Origin: a virus
DNA: 25,617 bases
IMG/VR virus record: IMGVR_UViG_3300044618_000117
Location: 1 to 25,617 of that record
Direction: 5' to 3' (one strand)
Shown here: positions 18,979 through 25,617 of the stretch, piece after piece
Numbering within the stretch: position 1 is the stretch's first letter
Layout: the number at the start of each line of letters is the position of its first letter
Notes under the pieces: model-generated
The model's database searches: none
The model's input: the letters and a program-made list of their open reading frames with translations, nothing else
What the model was told of the DNA's origin: nothing
Made by a program: the position numbers and the translations under genes

Positions 18979-19830
18979 ATGGCCGACAAAAAAATCTCTG
19001 CTCTAACTGCTGCATCGACCCCGCTCGGCGGTACTGAAGTCGTTCCGCTTGTCCAGAGCAGCACGACCAAGAACGTATCCATTGCAAACCTAACGGCTGG
19101 TAGAGCCGTCAGTGCTGCATCGTTAAGCACGACTGGGAACATCGTCAGCGACACGCTCCTGCGTGTGACTGGTGCAGGCCAGATTGAGCAGAACGGCGGC
19201 AACGGCGGGTTGTACTTCCTGAACATACCAGTCGGCGGCGGCGCGTCCAACATGCGCTTTCTCACTACCAATGGGTCTGGTGCAGCACAGTTGCAGTTGC
19301 AGTTGGCAGGTGGGACAAACCAGATCAACAACCTCTACGGCGACACACGCCTTGAGACGGGCAACCTGCTGGTTGGTGGAGGTACGCTCCCCACGGCGTC
19401 TGGCACAGGCTCGCCCAAGATACTCATGCTCAATGACATGCTCGTTATATCCGGGCGCGCGAGCATACCTAGTCCCTACACGCAGAATCTCCAGATCGAC
19501 ATTGTGTGGGGCAACTGGGGCGGTAATCCTGTACTCACGCTTGTTGATCTTGCTGTCGCAATGCGGCAGTATGCGTCTACTTCAGGGGCGGCATTTGGTA
19601 AGATTCTTGCAACGAACTCTGCAAACGATGCGGTACTCGACACGTTTACCACAACAGATATTACAGCCAGTCGGTGTACTGTGACTGCATCAAGTGGCGG
19701 TAACTATACCCTTCGGGTAACGATCAATCCGACTGGCGATACAGACGCCATTGGGTACACAATCACTATCCCAACGTCCTCGGGGGCTACTGGATCGGCG
19801 GTTACTTCAGTCACGGCGTCGTTGGTGTAA
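18979..19830 (+). CDS. Tail fibre protein (283 aa)
   Basis: It starts two bases after the spike stop. The N-terminus MADKKISALTAASTPLGGTEVVPLVQSSTTKNVSIANLTAGRAVSAAS is the common attachment segment of many phage fibres. The middle is a Gly/Thr/Asn-rich shaft, and the C-terminal about 130 residues form a beta-rich globular domain (LMLNDMLVISGRASIP, NLQIDIVWGNWGGNPVLTLVDLAV, GNYTLRVTINPTGDTDAIGYTITIP). The tip does not match a family I can name. It shows no S74 chaperone. Confidence 0.75.
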   Translation: MADKKISALTAASTPLGGTEVVPLVQSSTTKNVSIANLTAGRAVSAASLSTTGNIVSDTLLRVTGAGQIEQNGGNGGLYFLNIPVGGGASNMRFLTTNGSGAAQLQLQLAGGTNQINNLYGDTRLETGNLLVGGGTLPTASGTGSPKILMLNDMLVISGRASIPSPYTQNLQIDIVWGNWGGNPVLTLVDLAVAMRQYASTSGAAFGKILATNSANDAVLDTFTTTDITASRCTVTASSGGNYTLRVTINPTGDTDAIGYTITIPTSSGATGSAVTSVTASLV

Positions 19831-19846
19831 GTAGAGGGACAGTACA

Positions 19847-21670
19847 ATGAGTCTGACAAAAGTTTCCTACTCAATGATTCATGGGGCACCTGCGAATCTT
19901 CTTGATTTTGGCGCGGTTGGCGACGGCGTAACGGATTGCGCAACTGCTATCCGCGCCACACTCGAGTCCGGTGCCCAGTTTGTCTACGTACCTCCGGGTA
20001 CATACGCAATGGCGTCGAATATCTCGGTGACGCTGGCAACCTCTGTCACGTTCTTCGGGCACGGTACGATTGTCTACACCGGGTCGTCGGGGAACACAAA
20101 TCCGCTGATCGCCGTTGAGACTGGTAACAACACGTTCACCATTGACGGGCTGACGTTTGACGGCGATGACAAGATCGCAGCAGGTATCCGTATCTACAAC
20201 ACCGCGACGCCGAGCAGCAACACGTTGCCGAACTGCACGGTGTCCAACAACCTGTTTATCCGGTTCAGAATGACGGTGGCCGGAATTTGGAACGAAGCTG
20301 TCTACCTTGCGGGGTCGTATCAGTTGGTGACAATTGCTAACAACCGAATTCGGTTGATCACCCGTGCGGCTGGCACTGGCACTCCCAGTGTTACTGGGAC
20401 AACAGGTATTTCTATCTCGCAATACAGCGATACGCAGTACGTTCGGGAGTGCCTGCATTACGGTAATCAGTACGCCGCAATTGTGGGTGGCGATCTTGTC
20501 GGTTCCGCAAACAACGTGGACTACGACGGGTTCAAGTTTTTTAGCCCTTCTCCTGCCGCCGACTCGGGGCAATACGCTCAATCAACTGTGACTTCGTATG
20601 GGAACGTCTATCGCAACTGCCGTGGTCGTGCGGTCAAGATACAAGCCATCGGCACCGTGCGAGACGAAACCATCATCCGCGACGATGACTACACTCTTTA
20701 CGGTGGAAGTGCTGAGATCAATATGCAGTACGGCGTCGGTATGGTGTCTAACTGCCAGTTCATCTACCGCCCGTACAGCGGTGGGGCCGCTTCGCCAATC
20801 CAGACAGCCGTGAGTCTAGTTGTCTTCTACCAAGGTGCGGACTACGGTGAGGATACTGGATCGGCTATCGTTAACGGCATCCAAGTCTTCAATTCCATTG
20901 CTGCGGGAGTTGGGAACAATATCTCGTACATTGTTCAGGCCGGAGTAGGGGCAGGTGTTGCAACGCCACTAAAACCGCTAATTTCGGTCAGCAATGTGTC
21001 TGTAAACAAGAACCCAATTACTGCCATCGCACAGATTGGGTACGAGGCGACAACCTATGGCACATTGCGTTTGGACAATATCACTGTGCCTGCATTGGTG
21101 TGGGGCGCTGTGGCAACCAATGGTACTGACACCAACTTTGACATTGTGGCGACCAATGTGGTGAACGTCGATGGGGTATCAACACCTGCAAATGCTAAAC
21201 CGTTTGTTACCTCGACCACGGGCACATCTGTCGTCTATGGTGGTGCAATTCTCGGTGGGGTAAACCAAGGTTTCTTAAACGCCTACGCCAACGCTTCCAG
21301 TGTCAACAAAGGGCCGTTACTAGCTAATAGTGCTTTGGCTGGGGCTGCAAATGGCGGTGCGGCGTCTGTTCAGTCTATCGCACTGGCCGACGACGCATCT
21401 TATGCGTTCGATTCGCGGTTCTACAACATCACTCGTGGATTGTTTATGGTCAGTGTGGACTATGACTACACCACGCAGGGAGTATTTGCAACGGGCGGCA
21501 ACGCAATCTATTCAATTGCTGCTCCGGTAGGTAGCTTGTTTGAAGTATCCACTGCGGGGACTAATCCTGACGTGGACAACAGATTCAACATGTGGTACAC
21601 GGGTGGGAAGCTGAACGTCAAGAATAGGCTTGGCGCGGTGTATGTGGTAACTGTTATGTTCATGGGTTAA
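19847..21670 (+). CDS. Tailspike with pectate-lyase-like beta-helix (607 aa)
   Basis: AGAGGGA precedes the ATG. After a very short N-terminus, ANLLDFGAVGDGVTDCATAIRATLESGAQFVYVPPGTYAM (about residues 16-55) is the signature start of phage pectate-lyase-type beta-helices. A long Asn/Gly/Val-rich helix follows (GNNTFTIDGLTFDGDD, CTVSNNLFIRF). The C-terminal about 110 residues are a separate beta domain. Such proteins are usually trimeric depolymerases that degrade capsule or O-antigen, but no catalytic residues can be assigned by eye. It lacks the anchor of the 16916 spike, so it must attach differently, perhaps through the fibre before it. Confidence 0.85.
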   Translation: MSLTKVSYSMIHGAPANLLDFGAVGDGVTDCATAIRATLESGAQFVYVPPGTYAMASNISVTLATSVTFFGHGTIVYTGSSGNTNPLIAVETGNNTFTIDGLTFDGDDKIAAGIRIYNTATPSSNTLPNCTVSNNLFIRFRMTVAGIWNEAVYLAGSYQLVTIANNRIRLITRAAGTGTPSVTGTTGISISQYSDTQYVRECLHYGNQYAAIVGGDLVGSANNVDYDGFKFFSPSPAADSGQYAQSTVTSYGNVYRNCRGRAVKIQAIGTVRDETIIRDDDYTLYGGSAEINMQYGVGMVSNCQFIYRPYSGGAASPIQTAVSLVVFYQGADYGEDTGSAIVNGIQVFNSIAAGVGNNISYIVQAGVGAGVATPLKPLISVSNVSVNKNPITAIAQIGYEATTYGTLRLDNITVPALVWGAVATNGTDTNFDIVATNVVNVDGVSTPANAKPFVTSTTGTSVVYGGAILGGVNQGFLNAYANASSVNKGPLLANSALAGAANGGAASVQSIALADDASYAFDSRFYNITRGLFMVSVDYDYTTQGVFATGGNAIYSIAAPVGSLFEVSTAGTNPDVDNRFNMWYTGGKLNVKNRLGAVYVVTVMFMG

Positions 21671-21685
21671 ACGAAAGGAAAAATC

Positions 21686-21949
21686 ATGGCTCTCCGTAAA
21701 AATCTGACTTTGCGCAATAACTTTGGGGGGGACAGCACCTTTCCAGATGCGTATCTGCGCGTTATGCAGGTGATTGGTACAAAGCGTTCATGCAACGCCT
21801 TTGTTCAGTTCTGTAAATCTGCTGACGGCGACGTTCTACAAACGCAGGAGTACGTATTTGATGTGGATTTGAACGGCGGTAACTTTGTGCAGCAAGCCTA
21901 CGAACACCTTAAAACACTGCCCGAATTTGCCGGTGCAGTCGATTGCTGA
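21686..21949 (+). CDS. Conserved small phage protein after spike (87 aa)
   Basis: AAAGGAAAAATC before the ATG is a good ribosome site. The N-terminus MALRKNLTLRNNFG and C-terminus QQAYEHLKTLPEFAGAVDC match from memory a common small protein found between fibre and lysis genes in phages. In between lie predicted strands (YLRVMQVIGTKRSCNAFVQFC, YVFDVDLNGGNF). It resembles a short beta-sandwich, possibly a fibre tip or assembly factor. The function is unproven. Confidence 0.75.
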   Translation: MALRKNLTLRNNFGGDSTFPDAYLRVMQVIGTKRSCNAFVQFCKSADGDVLQTQEYVFDVDLNGGNFVQQAYEHLKTLPEFAGAVDC

Positions 21950-21966
21950 TTAAGTAGAAACCCGCT

Positions 21967-22254
21967 ATGGATCAGACGATTGTCAACTGGTTGTTTGCAG
22001 GACTAGGTGCCGCCTTCGGGTGGGTGCTGAAGGTCGTCTGGGATGCCATTAAAGAGTTGAAGGCCGACATGAAGCAGATTGAACGTGACCTCCCTGAAGT
22101 CTACGTCCGCAAGGACGACTTCAAGGTTGCAATGACTGACATCAAGGACGACTTCAAGGAGTTGAAGCACGACATGAAAGACGGCTTCAACAAAATCGAC
22201 AGTACTCTCGGGCTGCTGTTTAAAAAGCTCGAATCCAAGTCCAACAAGGAGTAA
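21967..22254 (+). CDS. Membrane-anchored coiled-coil protein (95 aa)
   Basis: One hydrophobic helix near the N-terminus (IVNWLFAGLGAAFGWVLKVVWDAI, about residues 5-28) is followed by a strongly charged, probably coiled-coil region (ELKADMKQIERDLPEVYVRKDDFKVAMTDIKDDFKELKHDMKDGFNKID). The topology is that of small phage inner-membrane proteins in lysis regions. It is followed by three further membrane proteins, so a lysis-timing, spanin-like or ejection role is possible. Only a weak ribosome site is seen. Confidence 0.7.
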   Translation: MDQTIVNWLFAGLGAAFGWVLKVVWDAIKELKADMKQIERDLPEVYVRKDDFKVAMTDIKDDFKELKHDMKDGFNKIDSTLGLLFKKLESKSNKE

Positions 22255-22257
22255 ATC

Positions 22258-22407
22258 ATGCCCGGAATGATGATGAAAAAAGACAAGCCCGCCTCCAAGC
22301 CTATGGCTTACAAAAAAGGCGGAATGGTGTTCAAGCCATGTGCTGCGTGCCCCAATGCCGCCAAGTGCAAAGCAATGGGCAAGTGCATGTTGAAATCTAA
22401 AAAGTAA
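22258..22407 (+). CDS. 49-aa KGG and Cys-cluster protein
   Basis: ATG at 22258, with AAGGAG inside the end of the preceding gene. A basic Met/Lys-rich start (MPGMMMKKDKPASKP) leads to Y-K-KGG-M-V (residues 18-24). Four cysteines follow in the pattern C28-x2-C31-x5-C37-x5-C43, which could hold a metal ion, and a Lys-rich tail ends the chain. The KGG motif recurs in the 221-aa protein at 5427. The function is unknown. Nucleic-acid or membrane-surface binding is possible from charge alone. Confidence 0.7.
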   Translation: MPGMMMKKDKPASKPMAYKKGGMVFKPCAACPNAAKCKAMGKCMLKSKK

Positions 22408-22412
22408 CTGCG

Positions 22413-22886
22413 ATGATTGATCCGATCACCGCCTTTGCTGTAGCCCAAGGGGCAATCAAAGGCGTCCAAGCCGCAATCAAGATGGGCAAGGACATCAATA
22501 GCATCAGCGGTGATCTGATGAAATTTTTCGAGGCAAAAGATGTCATCGCAAAAGAGTCGGTCAAAAAGCCCAAGTTTGGCAAGAGCGATACGGCGGTGGC
22601 GTTTGAGACGGTGATGCAACTCAAACAGCTTCAGGATGCTGAGAACGAATTAAAACAGATGCTGATCTGGTCAGGTAATGATGATGTCTGGAACGCCATC
22701 ATGTTGGAGCGTAACCGCATGGTTACAGAGCGAAAAAAGGCAGAGGTTAAAGTAGCTCACGCCAAGGCGGTAAGAGCAGAGGAAATTAGCGACATTGTGA
22801 ATTTTGGATTGTGGACTGCGCTGGTGTCATCCATAGTCGGATTAGTGGCGTATTTGACTTGGCAAATTGTTGGAGATGGAAGATGA
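22413..22886 (+). CDS. C-terminally membrane-anchored helical protein (157 aa)
   Basis: A helical protein: an N-terminal AFAVAQGAIKGVQAAIKMGKDINSISGDLMKFF, a long charged helix (VMQLKQLQDAENELKQ, then RNRMVTERKKAEVKVAHAKAV) and a single membrane segment at about 132-152 (LWTALVSSIVGLVAYLTWQIV). The tail-anchored design suits a virion protein that enters the membrane at ejection, or a lysis-region factor. Its stop overlaps the next ATG (ATGA). No homologue can be named with confidence. Confidence 0.7.
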   Translation: MIDPITAFAVAQGAIKGVQAAIKMGKDINSISGDLMKFFEAKDVIAKESVKKPKFGKSDTAVAFETVMQLKQLQDAENELKQMLIWSGNDDVWNAIMLERNRMVTERKKAEVKVAHAKAVRAEEISDIVNFGLWTALVSSIVGLVAYLTWQIVGDGR

Positions 22887-23185
22887 ATGACGACAAAGGC
22901 GCACTGATTGAGAAGGCTACGTTTGCAATACTGCCACTGTTGTTTAGCTGCGTTGTCTATTTGATGAGCGCCTTGTCCAATTTAAGCCATGAGGTGACTA
23001 TCCTCAACAGCAAGATTTCCCTTGTTGTCACATCCGACAACAAACAGGCGTCTAACAGTGGCGCTGAGTTAGCAAGGGAAAAATTGCGGCAAGATTTGGA
23101 AAAAGAAATCCAAAAGAATCGGGATGACATCATGCACAACAGACAAGAGATTGCCGTCATCAACACAAAGTTGGAGAAGAAATAA
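22883..23185 (+). CDS. Membrane protein with coiled coil, possible spanin-like (100 aa)
   Basis: ATG at 22883 overlaps the previous stop, with GGAG seven bases before it; an in-frame start 72 nt upstream is rejected because it lies deep inside the previous gene. One N-terminal membrane segment (FAILPLLFSCVVYLMSALSNL, about 13-33) is followed by a helical, charged region to the end (AREKLRQDLEKEIQKNRDDIMHNRQEIAVINTKLEKK). Type II topology with a periplasmic coil, directly upstream of holin and endolysin, is what an inner-membrane spanin looks like. An embedded outer-membrane partner was not found, so the call is tentative. Confidence 0.65.
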   Translation: MNDDKGALIEKATFAILPLLFSCVVYLMSALSNLSHEVTILNSKISLVVTSDNKQASNSGAELAREKLRQDLEKEIQKNRDDIMHNRQEIAVINTKLEKK

Positions 23186-23682
23186 TGGACTGGCTCAAAC
23201 AGATTGCACCGACTATCGCCACCGCAATGGGTGGCCCGCTTGCTGGTATGGCTGTGTCGGCCATCTCCAAAGCCATTGGGGTTGACCCTGACAAAGTTGG
23301 CGACATGATCTCCAACAACAAGTTGTCAGCCGAGCAGATCGCACAGGTCAAGATTGCCGAGATCGAACTGCAAAAGCAGGCGCAGGAACTTGGCCTCAAC
23401 TTCGAGAAGCTGGAGGTTGAGGATCGCAAGAGCGCACGGGAGATGCAGGCTACCACCCGCTCAATGATGCCACCCCTTCTGGCTGGCGCAGTCACCATCG
23501 GCTTCTTTGGCATCATGGTGATGATGTTCTTCAACCAGATCGACAGCAGCAACCCAGCCATCCTGATGATGCTTGGCTCACTCGGCACCGCATGGACGGG
23601 CATCATCGCCTACTACTTCGGCAGCAGTGCTGGCTCACAGGCCAAGACCGACCTGCTCTCTAAATCGGGGTCAGCAAAATGA
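23185..23682 (+). CDS. Holin, GTA_holin_3TM-like (165 aa)
   Basis: It makes the membrane holes that let the endolysin reach the cell wall. The N-terminus is hydrophobic and amphipathic (IAPTIATAMGGPLAGMAVSAISKAIG). A charged helical middle ends in EVEDRKSAREMQATTRSMMPPLLAG. Two membrane segments follow, at about 98-118 and 125-145, and the end is YYFGSSAGSQAKTDLL. This ordered string is characteristic of the holin family first named for gene-transfer agents. TAATG couples it to the previous gene and ATGA to the endolysin. Confidence 0.88.
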   Translation: MDWLKQIAPTIATAMGGPLAGMAVSAISKAIGVDPDKVGDMISNNKLSAEQIAQVKIAEIELQKQAQELGLNFEKLEVEDRKSAREMQATTRSMMPPLLAGAVTIGFFGIMVMMFFNQIDSSNPAILMMLGSLGTAWTGIIAYYFGSSAGSQAKTDLLSKSGSAK

Positions 23683-24143
23683 ACCTGACTAAAAACTTCA
23701 CACTGTCCGAGATGACCAAAAGCGAAACCGCTTTGCGCCACGACATGGACAACTCGCCCGACCAGACGGCGATCAGCAACTTGCAGGCGCTGGCTGTACA
23801 CGTACTTCAACCTGTGCGCGATCACTACGGCAAGGGCGTGAAAGTCAACTCTGGGTACCGCAGCCCCGATGTCAACGCCAAGGTCGGTGGCTCCAAAACG
23901 TCTGACCACTGCCGGGGTATGGCGGCGGACATCGAAATCCCCGGCGTACCCAACGCAGAACTGGCGGAGTGGATTCGCAGCAATCTCTTGTTTACTCAGG
24001 TGATCCTTGAGTTCTATACTCAGGGTGTGCCGGACAGCGGCTGGGTGCATGTGTCGTATGACCACGAAAACCTGAAGAAGCAGGCGCTGACTGCCGTCAA
24101 GGAAGACGGCAAAACGGTTTACCTACAAGGACTGGTCGCGTAA
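23679..24143 (+). CDS. Endolysin, peptidase M15 family (154 aa)
   Basis: A zinc peptidase that cuts peptidoglycan cross-links. After an N-terminal helix set (FTLSEMTKSETALR), the core reads VKVNSGYRSPDVNAKVGGSKTSDHCRGMAADIEI. Ser75, His77 and Asp84 sit in the SxHxxGxAxD motif, and the second zinc His124 is in GWVHVSYD. The length is normal for a single-domain phage M15 lysin. No signal peptide is seen, so it depends on the holin. It overlaps the holin by 4 nt and the next gene by 1 nt. Confidence 0.93.
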   Translation: MNLTKNFTLSEMTKSETALRHDMDNSPDQTAISNLQALAVHVLQPVRDHYGKGVKVNSGYRSPDVNAKVGGSKTSDHCRGMAADIEIPGVPNAELAEWIRSNLLFTQVILEFYTQGVPDSGWVHVSYDHENLKKQALTAVKEDGKTVYLQGLVA

Positions 24144-25617
24144 TGGCTGGCGTCAAGATCATAGGCTTCCTCGGTACCGCACCGAAAATCTCGCCGGAGT
24201 TGCTTCCCAACACGGCGGGCCAGATTGCGAACAACTGCAAGCTGTACTCCGGTGATCTGATCCCCTACCCACAACCTGTTGTGGTTGCCAACACGGGCCG
24301 GACTGGTGCGATCAAGACGCTGTTCGCGCTGCGCGACCCAGACACTGATGAGAAGAAGTGGCTCTCGTGGCTCACTGACGTGGACATTGCCGTCGCCTCC
24401 AAGACCGACAAGGACGAGCAACGGTTCTACTACTCGGGTGACGGTAAACCCAAGGTCAGCAATTACGAACTGGCGACGACTGGCGCAGCGCCGTACCCCG
24501 TGGGGTACTATGACCTCGGACTGGCCCCGCCTGACGATGCGCTACAACTGACAACGACCGCTGCGGCCTTCACCGAGAAGACGACCACCTCGTATGCCCG
24601 TGACGCAGCCAACATCGTGACCATCGTGACTTCCGCAGTGCATGGTCTGCGCACCGGCAACTCAATATCCGTTTCCGGGTTCAGCTACATCAACGGTACG
24701 TACACGCAGGCAGGATCGACCCGCACCGGTACATACAGCCAGAATTCTGGCACGCTGTCGCTGGCCGTCGTAATCACTGATCATGGTCTTCAGACCGGCA
24801 TGGTGACAAACCTCCAGTTCAGCGCCGACGCTACCATCAACGGCGCGTACTCGGTCAGCGTGATCGACAAGGATACCTTTGCTATCACAGCCCCGGCAGC
24901 AGCCGCTCGGTCGGGCAACATCACGTGGACAAACTCTGGTACCACGACCATTCAGGTCACGCTTACCGCCCACGGACTGTCGAACGGCGCTCAGGTGACG
25001 CTGGACTTCACGTCCGGCACCGCCGCCGACGGCACGTACACCGTTACCAACGTCGCGGCCAACACGTTCGACATCATCACAACGATACCCAACACGACCA
25101 GTGGCACTGTGAAGTGGGACATCCGCAACCTGAATGCAACCAATGTGGAATGCACAGTCACCGACCCCACGACCTTCACTTACTTCAGCCCCGGCCCTCA
25201 AACTACTACGACCACGAGCAGTGCTGGCAAGGTCAACCTCGGCGGGCTGACGCAAGCGCGGTCGTACACCTTCACATGGATCACGCCTTGGGACGAGGAG
25301 TCCATCGCGGCCAAGCCGTCCGACGACTTGTTCATCAAAGAGGGCATCTCCGTCACGGTGTCCAACATCCCTACGGTCAAGCCATCTGGCGACAACTTTG
25401 TACGTGGTGTGAAGCTCTACCGCACGCTGGCGGCTGCATCGGGCACGGAGTTCTACTTGCTTCAGACCCTGTGGTTTCCCACTGGGCTGGCCTCGGTGCA
25501 GCGCACAGCCAACGTCTCACGTGTCGCGCTGATTTTCCCCCACAACTTGTCGGTCGATGATCGCTTCAAATTTAGCGGCTGCACCGTGGCATCCTTCGAC
25601 ATCACGGGCGGCATCGT
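24143..25617 (+). CDS. Tail nozzle-like structural protein, 5' part (491 codons in window)
   Basis: A frame stays open from the ATG at 24143 (TAATG overlap) to the window end. The N-terminus, VKIIGFLGTAPKISPELLPNTAGQIANNCKLYSGDLIPYPQP, is the start of a podovirus tail protein family placed at the tail nozzle. From about residue 145 to 330 there are three beta repeats with the pattern HGL-x-(T/N)-G ... G-(T/A)-Y ... D-T/F-F, such as LTAHGLSNGAQVTLDF and GTYTVTNVAANTFDI. A fibronectin-like region (TFTWITPWDEES, VKLYRTLAAASG) follows. This would make an elongated structural protein; the C-terminus is missing. Confidence 0.75.
   Translation, partial: MAGVKIIGFLGTAPKISPELLPNTAGQIANNCKLYSGDLIPYPQPVVVANTGRTGAIKTLFALRDPDTDEKKWLSWLTDVDIAVASKTDKDEQRFYYSGDGKPKVSNYELATTGAAPYPVGYYDLGLAPPDDALQLTTTAAAFTEKTTTSYARDAANIVTIVTSAVHGLRTGNSISVSGFSYINGTYTQAGSTRTGTYSQNSGTLSLAVVITDHGLQTGMVTNLQFSADATINGAYSVSVIDKDTFAITAPAAAARSGNITWTNSGTTTIQVTLTAHGLSNGAQVTLDFTSGTAADGTYTVTNVAANTFDIITTIPNTTSGTVKWDIRNLNATNVECTVTDPTTFTYFSPGPQTTTTTSSAGKVNLGGLTQARSYTFTWITPWDEESIAAKPSDDLFIKEGISVTVSNIPTVKPSGDNFVRGVKLYRTLAAASGTEFYLLQTLWFPTGLASVQRTANVSRVALIFPHNLSVDDRFKFSGCTVASFDITGGI

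Noticed and set aside
11914-21670. A diversity-generating retroelement acting on a fibre tip
   Set aside because: No reverse transcriptase and no template/variable repeat pair were seen in the window; the 36-bp fibre repeat is identical, not adenine-mutated.
1-25617. CRISPR arrays, tRNA or rRNA genes, insertion sequences, integrase
   Set aside because: No regularly spaced repeats, cloverleaf-like segments, transposase or integrase motifs were recognised; absence was judged by eye, not by a search.

Overview
This window is a 25.6-kb piece of a tailed, podovirus-like bacteriophage genome. The evidence is a canonical late gene order on the + strand: small terminase candidate, large terminase, portal, scaffold, major capsid protein, capsid accessory proteins, head-tail adaptors, receptor-binding proteins, holin, M15 endolysin and a tail-nozzle-like protein cut by the window end. 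Promoters look like sigma70 and ribosome sites are Shine-Dalgarno type, so the host is a bacterium, probably a Gram-negative one. No integrase, repressor, polymerase, tRNA or CRISPR is visible, so lifestyle and exact host cannot be read here.

Left arm (1-2781, - strand): two leftward groups of small genes of mostly unknown function. The leftmost group (1347 down to 1) has five tightly packed ORFs, the last running off the window. The second group (2781 down to 2103) has three small ORFs, one only 28 codons. Each is followed by an intrinsic terminator, and two of those terminators are identical 33-bp copies. A 98-aa protein at the head of the first group and a 99-aa protein at the head of the second are paralogues. 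Between the groups lies about 755 bp of AT-rich non-coding DNA with nested inverted repeats, CAATCTA iterons and consensus promoter elements. This is a candidate origin or early-control region.

Switch region (2782-3165): a boxA-like element faces left. Next comes a 77-bp alternating purine-pyrimidine palindrome cluster, then a rightward promoter whose predicted start coincides with the ATG of the small-terminase gene.

Right arm (3166-25617, + strand): packaging (3166-5270), a terminator plus promoter, then portal, scaffold and coat (6093-10392). Three beta-rich virion genes separated by UUCG hairpins follow, with a head/tail-fibre-like protein and a free-standing HNH endonuclease. After these come three small basic proteins, two adaptors, a run of fibre and spike genes (16089-21670), several small membrane proteins, a holin, an endolysin, and the start of a large nozzle-like protein. 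Many genes overlap as ATGA or TAATG, which implies translational coupling. The capsid genes proper are spaced by hairpins and strong ribosome sites, as expected for products needed in large amounts.
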